Shown: piece by piece, positions 45,896 to 57,560 of the stretch
Layout of the letters: the number at the start of each line of letters is the position of its first letter
How positions within the stretch are numbered: the stretch's first letter is position 1
Source: Halicephalobus mephisto
Taxonomy: Eukaryota > Nematoda > Chromadorea > Rhabditida > Panagrolaimidae
Assembly (NCBI GenBank): GCA_009193035.1
Contig: SWDT01000144.1
Location: forward strand, 1-64,000
Reading direction: 5' to 3'
Length of the DNA: 64,000 nt
Notes under the pieces: model-generated
Database searches by the model: none
The model's input: the letters and a program-made list of their open reading frames with translations, nothing else
Told to the model about the DNA's origin: nothing
Translations under genes and position numbers: made by a program

Positions 45896-46996
45896 TAATA
45901 TCTTGTTTATCAAAATGAAGATTAACAGCGAATGAATACAATTACAGTATTCTTGTGCTTCTAAAATTTTCCTCTTTAGATACCGTTTTATATAGAAACG
46001 ATTTTTGCTCTTTACATTCCAAGTTGTGTTTGCACAGAGTAAAAGTAAACAAATTGATGTGCCAATCAAACTATAATCTTACTATTTCGGTATTAAAGAA
46101 TTCCACAACTATTTTCATCGTAAGTAACGTGTAGGCTGATCTACTTTGTTTACTTGACTTTTGGAAGGTCAGTTTAGAGTAAAAATGAACTACAACATGT
46201 AAACATTCTTGAACACCATCAATTTACGCTCCCAATTTCATTCCAAAAAGATGAAAGACGGTTTTGTAAATACATAACATAGATCAAACAAATCAACTTC
46301 TCACTACATTGCTTACTATATCAAAAGACTCATCCGAGGAAAACAACGGATATCTGTAAGCATAAACAGCGTAAGTTAAAGGATATCATAATTCATCTCT
46401 GTATTATTTTACTCCAATTACAAAGCATAGGGGATTAATTATCCCAACAAAAGAACCAGAGAAAATAACTTACAGTATGCATTAATAGATCAAGTACGAG
46501 ATTCATTTATATTTATATATTAACTTATCACTATCACATGTTGGCAAATTCACAATCCAATTCGTTACATCGGTGTGTTAAGTGGTTATTGTAAAAGCAA
46601 ACCAGGTCTTCAGAAGAAATATTCTACGTACTAGGTAGTGAGCACACTATCTACCTAATAGACCGAGTGTTGACGTATTATTAATATATTGATTGTTCTT
46701 AATATTGTTATTGTTTGGATAAATAAGAAACTCGTATTTTCCTCATCTCTCACGCAAACACACTGGTTCACCGAAATCTACCATAATTCAAAGAAAGTGA
46801 TAATTCCAGTGCATCGGCAAACCGATTTATCAGACATTGGCTTTTAAACTGAATAAGCAGTTTAAATTATGCACATTTTTGTATAAAAAACAGGCAAAAG
46901 TGAAAATTCAATCTTGTTTATAAGTCTTATCGAGGGTGACTTTTTGTTAAGCAGGTAGAATCTTGCTGGATTTTACTAAACAACGATTGTTTTAAA
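45896..46996. other. Intergenic, no gene recognised
   Basis: About 1.1 kb upstream of the carbonic anhydrase and of the GT11 fragment. Nothing recognisable. Confidence 0.55.
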
Positions 46997-47355
46997 ATGC
47001 GTAAATTTTCTGCAAACCACTACTTCTACTACTGTCAATTATACTTTGTGTCTTTTATATTCATATGGAAAGTTCTAACTTTAAACCTGTAGTTACATCA
47101 ATACCTCTACAGTATCCAGATGTGATTGCCCTCTCCCAGAGAAGATTCGACAGATTTATTTTCCCTTTAAATGTTGGTGGTTGTGTCGGAATTGGGAATC
47201 AAATGTTCAAAATAGCATCTCTTTATGGAATTGGACTTCATCCAAACGTCAACAGGACTCCTGCTTTAAATGGACCCAAAGATTGTTTTAAAAGGTGAGG
47301 CAATGCCAATCTCTCTATATAATAAAGTTACTAAACTGTTTGAACTGGATTGCAA
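46997..47355 (+). pseudogene. GT11-like glycosyltransferase, exon-1 fragment
   Basis: Begins with an ATG equivalent to the other GT11 genes but is one T short in a T-run within the first codons, so the anchor is out of frame with the rest. The core from RRFDRFIFPLNVGGCVGIGN to the NVNRTPALNGPKDC region is closest to exon 1 of the damaged copy at 28.2 kb. Similarity fades after KDCFKR, with a weak trace of the exon end (KLFELD). Exons 2 and 3 are absent. Truncated, decaying paralogue. Confidence 0.75.
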
Positions 47356-47707
47356 ATATTGAATTTAGTTCGAGATTATTAAAATACTTAATTTTCTTAG
47401 ACGTGCTGTTTATAAACGCGAGTAGCAATCATTTATAGTTATTGGCACTGGTCTTTAATGTTATAAAATTCATTGAAAAATTTAATTTCAGCAAATATTT
47501 AGTACTTGTATTGATTTTGATGAATCTCTAAATGATGTTTACTCATTCTGTAAGTAATTTTTTCATTGCCCAATAGAATATTTTGAATTTAAAATATTTA
47601 TTTTAATAAAGTATAAAGGATTACGTTATTTACCACAAAAAATGAGCTAAATTAGCCATCATATCACAAATATTACTTCAGATTTTCAGGGCGTGTTTTC
47701 ATTCAAG
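47356..47707. other. Short spacer between GT11 fragment and metallothionein-like gene
   Basis: AT-rich; presumably holds the 3' UTR of the metallothionein-like gene. No gene seen. Confidence 0.5.
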
Positions 47708-48543
47708 CTAGCAAACACAATTGTTATCTTTGGATCTAGCACAGTTGGAGCAGCAGTTGCAAGTTGGTTGGCAGATACACTTTCCAGAAGCTTTCTCATC
47801 GGTGGATTTCTGGCATCCGGAGCAGCAGCTGCAAGTTGGTTGGCAGACACACTTTCCAGGAGTATTGTCATCAGGAGATTTCTGGCATCCGGAGCAGCAG
47901 TTGCAAGTTGGCTCGCAGACACACTTTCCAGGAGCCTTCTCGTCGGTGAATTTCTCGCATCCAGAGCAGCAGTTACAAGTTGGCTGGCAGACACACTTTC
48001 CAGAAGCCTTCTCGTCGGTAGATTTCTGGCATCCAGAGCAGCAGCTGCAAGTTGGCTGGCAGACACATTTTCCAGAAACTTTCTCGTCGGTGGATTTCTG
48101 ACATCCGGAGCAGCAACTGCAGGTAGGTTTGCAGATGCACTTTCCGGAAATTTTCTCGTCGGTGGATTTCTGACATCCGGAGCAGCAGCTGCAAGTTGGC
48201 TGGCAGACACATTTTCCAGAAACTTTCTCGTCGGTGGATTTCTGACATCCGGAGCAGCAACTGCAGGTAGGTTTGCAGATGCACTTTCCGGAAATTTTCT
48301 TGTCGGTAGATTTCTGGCATCCAGAGCAGCAATCTTTAGAAGCCTTCTTGTCAGTAGATTTCTGGCATCCAGAGCAGCAACTGCAAGTTGGTTGGCAGAT
48401 GCAATCTCCAGAAGCTTTGTTCTCACAGTTGCACCCATCGCAACATTTGGTTTTGCAATCGGAAGCTGAAATCAGAGAATTGTTTTTATTTCTATGAAAA
48501 CAAAAAACTTACCGCAGTTGAATGGCTTGGAATCAGAAAGCAT
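47708..48543 (-). CDS. Tandem-repeat metallothionein-like protein
   Basis: Two exons, complement(48513..48543, 47708..48465), about 262 residues. Exon 1 encodes MLSDSKPFNC; exon 2 is a 72-base tandem array read in the frame giving CxCxPTCxCCSGCQKSTDEK-type units of 24 residues. Nine full units plus one truncated unit are present, six cysteines each, mixed with Lys and acidic residues and almost no aromatics; the protein ends NCVC. Cys spacing (CxC, CC, CxxC) and composition are those of metallothioneins, small cytosolic proteins that bind zinc, copper and cadmium as thiolate clusters. Known C. elegans metallothioneins are under 80 residues, so this is unusually large. There is no signal peptide. 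The other two frames on this strand and one on the opposite strand are also open because of the repeat; they lack family character. A non-metallothionein Cys-rich protein remains possible. Confidence 0.8.
47740..48420 (-). repeat. 72-bp coding tandem repeat array
   Basis: Nine full units and one shortened unit within exon 2 of the metallothionein-like gene. Two neighbouring pairs near 48050-48310 repeat as a 144-base block with essentially no differences, so the last expansion added two units at once. The shortened unit near 48330-48350 lacks the CxCxPTCS part. Confidence 0.85.
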
Positions 48544-49304
48544 GATTTTCAATCAGCGAAGAGAGCAGAATTAGGTAAAGGACGAATTCAGAAACTGAAT
48601 ATAAATCAAAATTCACCTCTGCTTTTATACTTATTCAGACGGCTGTTTTTTTGCACTCCTGATGATGAAACAAGGGAGAAAACGGTGTAAATCACAACGT
48701 ATTTTGTGTCTTCTTGTGACTTGCTCAATAGTTTGTGTTCAGTCACAAGTTTTTTAGTGTAGTGGGTTAGGAATTGAAAATATCTGTTTGTTATATTTCG
48801 AATATTGGGTAATCCAAAACCTTGAAATAATAATTCATCGCAGCATTTCTGCTTTTAATTTACTAGAAGATAAAGGATAAGACAATTAACAAATATTTTA
48901 TGAATATAGAAATTTGTTAAACAAATTTCACTTTGAGGATTTTCTATTAGATTCTGTCAATTACCGTTTTAGCGATTTGTGCATTTTTTGTCTATTATAT
49001 ATTTTAATTTTTAAAATGTATTCTACTTTAAAAACCGCTTTGATAAACAAATTGTGGGAAAATGACAAAGTCAAGCAAAGCTTCTAAAAATCCGGTAAAT
49101 TATATTATTGAAAAAATACATTGTTCATTTGATCCAATAAGTCAGATTTCTGAGTAATGCTTCTGTTTTTTTGGTTTTATATAGTGATTCGTCTTTCAGC
49201 CAAAGTGTAAATCTTCAGTTAAACATTAATATTTTTATTATTTTATATCATTTTTGAAGTAATATTTAATTTTGTCTATTGTCAATAAATATTATCACTG
49301 GAAA
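48544..49304. promoter_or_regulatory. Upstream region of metallothionein-like gene
   Basis: A TATAAAAG box lies on the minus strand at 48629-48622, about 80 bases before the ATG. Just upstream of it TGCACTC (48652-48658, + strand) fits the metal-response core TGCRCNC. GATA-type sites (AGATAA, GGATAA) occur near 48868-48880; GATA factors drive C. elegans metallothionein genes in the intestine. All are short motifs and need testing. The left part of this interval is also the 3' flank of the nuclear receptor. Confidence 0.45.
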
Positions 49305-50702
49305 CTAATTTTTACAATCGGTGAAATACTGGCAAACGCCTTCAGGAGTGAACATGTTGAAAAGCACGGCGATTTCGTAGTTTTCTTTTATCAGTCTGCA
49401 CGATGTCTGAAAATTTTACAGTTAAAATTACATTTTTTAAGTGGATCAACCTCAAGCTTCGAGATTAGACGGAGCAAGTTCCCTAATTTCAACGAAATGT
49501 CCACATCGACCAATCCTTTCCTTTGGTAATGGATGTGCAAATCCCGGATGATTTCATCTGTAGTTGCATTCGAAATCCTTATACAATCTGCACTGACATC
49601 GGATGCAGTATCCCTCCAAAGTAACATCCCGAAAATGGCCACCATTTCATATTCATCCAGGTTTATTCGGACCATGTGGGGGACTACTGTATTCACCACA
49701 TGGGTCATGGCATTTCCGAAAATCTGAGCGAGTTGAGCAGGATCACTGTTGACAACCCCACTGTTTTCGTAAAACTTCTGATGCTCACTCAACTTGATAT
49801 ATCCTCCATCCGGCATAATCATCCTTTCGTTGCCGTCAATATGGCCGAATCGTCGATAAGTCTGATAAGCTCTTTCTGAGTTGGCGAAATAACAGTAGAA
49901 GCTGTCAAATATCTTGAGTCTGTCAGAAGAGTCCAGCAAGGGAAAAGGGTGAAAGTACTTCATGGCCACATCCATGAGGAGACTTGCTTCTGCTCGACAC
50001 AGCTTCTTTGAGGTACCGTAGTTTGACAGAGGAATGGATTCTGGATCGTCGTTGCTGACTCTGGCAGGGATATCAACAATCTTGTAGGCAGCTTTTCTGA
50101 GGGAGAGGAAGTTGTGATATCCCTCGACCATTTGGGGAAGCACTCTCATATCCGATGGCTGTGAAGGAATAAAGTTAGAGATTTGCGGATCATTGTAGTT
50201 AACCGGGTAAATTTCCTGAATCGGTAAAACTGATGAACTGGATGACGGCTGAGAGATATTATCGGAACTCCTAGAAGTGGAAGACGATGACGGTAATCCG
50301 TTGTTAAGATCGAGTTGTTTTTGCTTGTCTTGTAAGAATTTTATTTTTTGATGAACAGCTTCAACGAGCATTCCTTTGTCTAAGCATTTCTGAAATCTAC
50401 AAGCTCGACACATGTTCCTTTGATCTGGAATGGAATATATATGTTTTTATATAAACATTTACTCACTTTTGTCTATTTTACAGTTGTTTTCGAATCTGCA
50501 CGTGTATTGATGGTTCTGGCTGATACTTCGACGGAAAAATGCTGCACATGCCCTATAGATATCTCGAACGATGATTGATTTGAAAGAAAACCAACCTGCA
50601 AGTTCGTTGACCGAAGTGCATAGTATCGGATCCATCGCCGCAAACAACGCAAACTTCCTTCGAAGTCGATGGAGACTTATTGGAAGCTGATTCTGAACCC
50701 AT
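49305..50702 (-). CDS. Nuclear hormone receptor, nematode supplementary type
   Basis: Four exons, complement(50596..50702, 50467..50552, 49451..50424, 49305..49406), about 422 residues. The ATG follows a TTTTTTCAG acceptor-like site, likely for a spliced leader. The DNA-binding domain starts near residue 18: CVVCGDGSDTMHFGQRTC, then the P-box region RACAAFFRRS, and the second finger CRFENNCKIDKNQRNMC with CRACRFQKCL. A Ser-rich hinge (SSSTSRSSDNISQPSSSSS) precedes a ligand-binding domain of about 250 residues. The last exon adds the final helices (EIAVLFNMFTPEG); reading through the last intron would truncate it. Such HNF4-derived receptors regulate metabolism and detoxification; ligand and targets are unknown. 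Confidence 0.9.
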
Positions 50703-52553
50703 GAGTCTAATTATGAATGATGAAATACCTGAAAAAATAAACCATATAAGGAGAAAAATTTTTATTTTTGCACGAATCACGAGCTATAGTTGGACTACAA
50801 ACTATAACGATTTCTCAAATGCAGCTAACAACTGGGGAAAATTGTGTCTCAAATAAGACTGGATTGAAATGAACAAAGTCACCCCGTAATTATTTCCAAT
50901 ATTATAAAAAATTCTCTTTTTTTTTTATTATTTTCATTTAAATCAAAAAATATTTAAAAACAAATTTTTTTCTGTTATTTTAGCACCTAACAAGGAATTT
51001 TGAGATTTTTTACAGACCAAAAAACTATCAACAACCTAAGAAAATTAAATTCCATATGAAAATCCTACAAGTAGTGGGATAATCACAGTTTTGTAGGATT
51101 AGTCCAATAACAAGTGGGATGTTTACTGTAGCTAATTGATCTATGGTTATCCTTATGATGTTTCGGTTTAGAATAATTTTCAGATTGGTATATTAACAAA
51201 TAAACTTACTAGAGTTAGTGTTTCCTGCAACTTCGATCATATGTGTTCTTTAGTTTTTCATAAACATCAACCTCTGAGTTTCTATTCCATGACTTGATAT
51301 TGCAGGAAATAATCTACTCAAAACAAACTATAAAACTAGAAGATTGTAGATTTGCCAATTATCAAATAGATAACCAGTAAACTGATTGCAATACCGATAG
51401 GTAAATCGTCAATGGTGAAGATGTCATAATTCCCGGAGTTGCAATCATCCCAGTCACTAATATTGAAAAAACATCAATAAAAGGTTTTTGAAGACATATT
51501 TTGCATTGTCTGCATAAAAGAGCTCTAACGTACCGGTACATAAATTTAGCATAATGTATCAGTACATTGTCTCCAATGTATCTGCAGATTATTTTCAATG
51601 CATCAATGCAGTGCAAAATATATGCTGTTTTTGTTTATGTTTTTATCCCACCCAGATGCTATATTACGAAGATAACTCTAAATATTTGTAATCTGTTATT
51701 ATGGGAGAATGCTTTTTATTAAATACAAAAAACAAACCGAATTTACAACTCAAAGAATCAAATAAACTGGGTCGAGTAATTTAAATACCTCGGAAAGATT
51801 AAATTTATAGTCTTTAATAAGATAATCAGGATTTTGTGGATTGTAGAAGTTTATTCATTTTACACTTGTTAGGTTTTAATTCCACTGGCTGAGAGAGGAA
51901 TTGTTTGAATATATCATTCTTTATGAAAATGACTTTTTACAAATCAAGGATTATCTAATCAATAATGCAGTAAAAATTATAATTCACATTTGAAATTTGT
52001 GAACTGAGTTTGTTTGAAAAGTTTCTGAAATCTTCATTATTTATCATCGGCAGTTGACTGACAACAATATGGATATCTTTTACATCCTTAGTATCAGGAA
52101 GAGCAAAATATGCTCACAAAAAATAATAATTTATGAACAAAGCACATCATTAGCTTTTGTTTATTATTTTTGATCATTTATCCAATGATATCACGAGTAT
52201 CATATTTAATTAATAAAAGGCATTTGAATAGGTTGCGAAATTTCTAAAGGAAGAATCTCGTGAACTCTGCCTGCACGAGTGTTATATTGGTAGTCAATCA
52301 GAATACATCGTCTACAACATTCCTCCCTATGATCACCATCATCAGAATCGGATTAGCATAATTCTCCATCGCTTTCACCGATCTAAACCAAGTTCCGAAC
52401 CTTTTGATGATAATATTTCGTGATTTCTTTTGAAATAAATGCCCCGCCTTTGACCAAGATGTCCATATTAATATGCCCAATTTACTGAACAACAAGCGTT
52501 TCGTACATTTACAGAGAATGCAAATAACCGTTTAACCTGACATCAGAACTGTC
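50703..52553. other. Intergenic, no gene recognised
   Basis: Contains a small 10-bp inverted repeat at 51061-51100 (AATCCTACAA arms) and, from about 52260, sequence matching the region upstream of the second ferroportin-like gene (55280-55500). An 84-codon frame at 51362-51616 on minus has no family features. Confidence 0.55.
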
Positions 52554-54263
52554 ATGTTCCATCCAAAAGCAGAATTTACTGGACTATATTTTGCCTATGT
52601 GATTTCCTGCTTTGGAGACAGAATATGGGTTTTCTCCATCATCTTCATCTTGGCAGATTTAGGTGGTCTTCGATTGGTTACCATCAATCAGCTCGTTCAA
52701 GGACTAATCCAGATGGTGTTGGCTTCGTATGTTGGGAACTGGTATGATAGATCAGGAAGATGGCTGGGTATTTCTGTTCATATCACTGCTCATTAATAAC
52801 ATCAATTTCAGGAGCTCAAGCATGTTTGCTGTTCAACAACATCTCCGTAGCCATCTCAGCTGGGTTCCTTTTTTTCTGTTTGATCATGGCTGATGAGGCT
52901 CGTGGAGATTCTGCTATTTATTTGATTTCGTTGATGAGTGCCATTGGGTTTTGTGCCTTGTCTATGGCAGCGGCTTCAGGGGAGAAGACTGCATTCTCCA
53001 AAGACTATATTGTAGTCATGGTTTCTTCTCTTTACAGTACGGAATCAACACAAGCGGAACCCCAGAATTCCACAAAATCCAATTCGACAAAAAACAATAA
53101 GTTAACAAGAATTCTTGCAAGTGAGTTTATTAGTTGAAATCTTATTTGAATTCATTTTTGAGGAGAAAATGCCATCTTGAGAGTAATTGACCAGTCATCT
53201 GCAATTTTGTCTCCTATCATGGGAGGACTGATTCTGGATAATTTCGGATTGAAAGCAATGTGTTTCATCATGATAGGATGGAATGTAGTTGGATGGATAG
53301 GAGAAAGTTTGACTCTTCATTGGGTTTACAAGAAAGTCCCAGCCTTAGCTGTAAAGAAAAAAGTTGCTGATTACTCAAAAATGCAACCTAAAGCATTGTC
53401 CATTTTGGGAATGCTAAAAATTTTCTTCGTTCAAGCGGTTTTCCCAGCAGCATTGGGGCTATCTCTTCTCTATGTAACTGTTTTGGCTTTTGATGGCATA
53501 TCGATAAGCTATGGAAAAAAACAAGGCTTAGAATCCACTATTATTGGTATATTCCAAGCAATAGGATCGACTTTGGGGATGTTAGCAGCTGTCACTTATC
53601 CGTTTTTCGAACGCAAGATGGGACTACGAAAGTCTGCCTTCCTTGGACTGTCAGCAGAATTAGGTTCACTTTTCATTTGTGTTGTGTCTGTTTTTCTACC
53701 TGGAAGTCCATTCGATCCTTTCGGGTATTTTGGATCTTTGACCTGGAAGGTGGGTTTAATTTTTCCAGTTAAAAATGCCTAATTCCTTATAGGATTGGTG
53801 GGATACATTCATCCGTACATTTGACGCTACTTTGGATCAGACTGACAACTATGGAAACGAAACAGGAATGGATTGGTCCAAGTTCGAAGTGAACAATGTC
53901 TCAGCGACAAGCTTATTTATACTCTACTCTGGAATAGCTTTAGCGCGATTTGGTCTATGGTTGAGTGATTTGGCTATCACTCAACTAATGCAGGAATCCG
54001 TCGACGAATCTATCAGAGGGACTGTTTTTGGAGTTCATACTGCATTCTGTCAGTTTTTCAGTGTCTCCAAAGACATCCTCGCTATTATATTGCCTGATTC
54101 TAAGACATTCGGGCTTCTCGTTTTTGTTTCTGTAATAGCTATTGGAACTGCCTTCTTCCTTTTCTTCTGCTCTCAGATAAGGAACGTTCATCCTAAGAAG
54201 AAACACGATGAATTTATGTCGCAACCAATACAGCATTGCAATACAGTCAGTATTCGTCTCTAA
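52554..54263 (+). CDS. Ferroportin-like iron exporter (SLC40), copy 1
   Basis: Four exons, 52554..52767, 52812..53120, 53163..53749 and 53793..54263, about 526 residues, close to the usual ferroportin size. TM1 carries CFGDRIWVFS, matching the GDRxW motif whose Asp contributes to the metal pathway. VGNWYDRSGRW follows TM2, NAILRVIDQSSAILSP corresponds to the conserved RRID region, and CVVSVFLPGSPFDP to the SVFxPGSP motif. About ten to twelve TM segments are present. Ferroportin exports ferrous iron across the plasma membrane. The hepcidin-contact Cys of vertebrates (in LGFDC) is Gly here (LAFDG). The middle cytoplasmic loop is much shorter than in mammals. Tandem with the gene at 55532. Confidence 0.88.
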
Positions 54264-55531
54264 TAGCTTGTAAGAATGCCAAGCATCTGCTCAACGATCC
54301 AAAAGATTTATCACATGTCAAGGCCGATTATATTATTGCCGTTTTTGTGATCAAATTTGAATAAATGTCACTAAACAAAAACAAGTATGACCTGATAATA
54401 AATAGTAAGTCCTTAAAAATTGACGAAAATATGACACTATCGTTATGACTATTTTTTAAAATACTTTTCCTTCAAATGCTATTAATGCAAATGTAATTAT
54501 CTATACAAGTTTTTTGCAAATAAAACCCACAAAAGCGTCTATAGAATAAATGAAAATTCGTTTATACATCTTACTCTAACACAACGATGGAGATAGGAAT
54601 ACTCTAGTTATTTGTTCTGTTCTCTCTAATGCTTGCTACTTGATCTTATGAAACGCTAATCAGCTATTAAAAAATAATAATGCTGCATAAATTAATGAAC
54701 AACTACGAATCAATTCCATCATAGAAGAATAGATTAAGTTATCAATACGTTCTCATTTATACACAGAGTTTCGTCAATAGCAAAGTTTACAAAAAACAAA
54801 TACAAGGAAGACATTGGATGAAATTTCCGAGTTTCATCTGGAAAACAGAAATCTGTTTAAAAAACAGAGAGGCATCGCTTATTTAGTTGTTGGAAGCAGA
54901 CATTTTGGTTTATTCAAAAGACTAGATTTAGTCAATGACTTTGAATTTTCATCTATATGATAAATGGATGTTTCTTCTGCAAATGAGGAAAATTTATGTG
55001 ACGATTCTTCCCACTATCGATAAATACAGCAGAAGAAAGTTTCATTAAGATATGATGTGGAACAATCAGACATCTGACTAATCAAAAATTTACATAATCC
55101 TATGGTTTCAAAGAGAATTTCTCTCAATAAATAATAATTGCACAATTATTAAACAAAGGGCGAAATGACGTGATTCAATCCATGTAAATTTATTTTGAAT
55201 TAAATTATACCAGCGTACACATTTTAAACAACGATCGACTTATTTCACTTCACATGAATCATATTTATAGTCAATAGATTATACTGTCTACAGCATTCCT
55301 ACTTATGATCACCACCATGAAAACCGGATTAGCATGTTTGTCCTTCGTTTTCATCTGGTTCAAACTAAGTTTCGAATCTTTTGATAAAAATGTTTCATAC
55401 CTTCTGTTGAAGTAAACGCCTCGCCTTTGAATGTTGTGCCGATACACATGTGTCCAATCTGTTTAATGAAATAGTATTTGAATTTTCAACGAAGAATGCG
55501 AGCAACTATTTAAGACAACATCAGGACTATT
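54264..55531. other. Intergenic between ferroportin copies
   Basis: The first part is 3' flank; an AATAAA-like site near 54360 is shared with copy 2. From about 55280 it is homologous to the upstream region of copy 1, so the duplicated unit includes promoter sequence. Confidence 0.6.
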
Positions 55532-57195
55532 ATGTTTGTCCCGAAAGCAGAATTCATTGGATTATACTTTGCGTATATGATTTCCTGCTTTGGAGACAGA
55601 ATATGGGTTTTCTCCATCATCTTCATCTTGGCAGAATTAGGTGGCATTCGATTAGTTACTATTAGTTTGCTTATTCAAGGACTAATCCAGATGGTGTTGG
55701 CTTCATATGTGGGGAACTGGTATGATAGATCAGGAAGATGGCTGGGTATTTCTGTTCATATCACTGCTCATTAATAACATCAATTTCAGGAGCTCAAGCA
55801 TGTTTGCTGTTCAACAACATCTCAGTAGCCATCTCAGCTGGGTTTCTTTTTTTCTGTTTGATCATGGCTGATGAGGCTCGTGGAGATTCGGCTATTTACT
55901 TGATTTCGTTGATGAGCGCCATTGGGTTTTGTGCCTTGTCTATGGCAGCGGCTTCAGGGGAGAAGACTGCATTCTCCAAAGACTATATTGTAGTCATGGT
56001 TTCTTCTCTTTACAGTACGGAATCAACACAAGCGGAACCCCAGAAATCCACAAAATCCAATTCGACAAAGAATTATGCTACCAATTTTACCAGTATTCTT
56101 GCAAGTGAGTTTATTAGTTGAAATCTTATTTGAACTACTTTTTGAGGAGAAAATGGGATTCTAAGAGTGATTGATCGATCGTCTGCAATTCTGTCTCCCA
56201 TCATAGGAGGACTAATTTTGGATTTCTTTGGACTGAAAGCAATGTGTTTCATCATGATAGGATGGAATGTAGCTGGATGGATAGTAGAAAGTCTGACTCT
56301 TCATTGGGTTTACAAACAAGTTTCGGCCTTAGCTGTAAAGAAGAAAGTTTATGATAACTTAAAAATACAACCGAAATCGTTGTCTATTGTAGGAATGTTC
56401 AAAGCATATTTCATTCAGGAGATCTTCCCCGCAGCATTGGGCTTATCTTTTCTCTATGTAACTGTTTTAGCTTTTGATGGCATATCAATTGGGTTCGGAA
56501 AGAAACAAGGCTTAGATTCAACTATAATTGGAGTGTTCCGAGCGCTCGGATCCACTTTCGGACTATTAGCTGCTATTACTTATCCTTTTTTTGAGCGTAA
56601 AATAGGGCTACGAAGATCTGCTTTCTTTGGATTATCAATAGAATTAGGTTCACTGATTATTTGCGTTATTTCTGTTTTCTTACCGGGAAGCCCTTTTGAC
56701 CCCATTGGATATTTTAGATCTTTGACCTGGAAGGTGAGTTTAGATTCCCTCAACTAAATGATCTATATTCTATTATAGGATTGGTGGGATACATTCAGTC
56801 GCACATTTGACGCTACTTTAGATAATAATGACAAATCTGAGAATTCAACCGGAATGGATTGGTCCGAATTCACAGTCAACAATATCCCGGCAACAAGTTT
56901 ATTCTTCTTCTATTCTGGAATAACATTGGCTCGATTCGGTCTCTGGTTAACTGACTTATCTATCACTCAACTAATGCAGGAATCGGTTGATGAATCTATC
57001 AGAGGGACTATTTTTGGGGTCCATACCTCGCTGTGTCTGTTCTTTAGTGTCTGTAAAGATATCATCGCCATTCTATTACCTGATTCCAAGACATTTGGAC
57101 TGCTGATTTTCATATCTGTTATTGCTGTTGGGTCCGCTTTCTTCCTTTTCTTTTATTTCCAGATAAGGAAAGTGCATCCAAAGGAACAAGCATAG
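55532..57195 (+). CDS. Ferroportin-like iron exporter (SLC40), copy 2
   Basis: Four exons, 55532..55745, 55790..56104, 56147..56733 and 56779..57195, about 510 residues, with intron positions and phases identical to copy 1. The first intron is base-identical to that of copy 1 and exon 2 almost so, whereas exons 3 and 4 differ at many residues. CFGDRIWVFS, NGILRVIDRSSAILSP, LAFDGISIGFGKKQGL and CVISVFLPGSPFDP are intact. The C-terminus is shorter (ends KVHPKEQA) and the external loop before TM10 differs. Predicted plasma-membrane iron efflux transporter; tissue specialisation relative to copy 1 is unknown. Confidence 0.88.
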
Positions 57196-57560
57196 TGAGA
57201 TTATAGCTCAGTCAACATATTGATGCAACACTATGAGTATGCATCTTTAATAACTCAGAGAAATGCCAAATTTCTACCCAACAAACGAAGAGATATATCA
57301 CATGTCTGCGTCGATTACTTTTTGATCAACATGAATAAATGTTAGTAAACAGGAACTGTTCTGATTTGGTAATGAGTTCGTGGATTTTTTTAAAATGGAC
57401 AAAACATTACATGAGTGTGTCCGATTTTGACCTTGAAATGGTTTTTTGTGAAATGTATATTCATGGATTTGACTTTTTAGTTTATGTTTGGTTTCATGTC
57501 AAGTGAATTGCAACCAAATAACAACAAATTGTACGTGCTTGTAAAAATTCATAACTACCC
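57196..57560. other. Intergenic, 3' flank of ferroportin copy 2
   Basis: Spacer with AATAAA near 57335 as the probable polyadenylation signal. No gene seen. Confidence 0.55.

Noticed and set aside
47686..48469. Long open frames on both strands (250 and 258 codons) over the Cys-rich array
   Set aside because: They exist because the repeat unit is a multiple of three. They encode simple Ala/Ser/Leu/Arg-rich repeats without family character and lack matching splice structure; the Cys-rich frame has a proper first exon and stop.
51061..51100. 10-bp inverted repeat (AATCCTACAA arms) as a possible miRNA precursor
   Set aside because: Arms are too short for a convincing precursor in AT-rich DNA; expected by chance at this scale.
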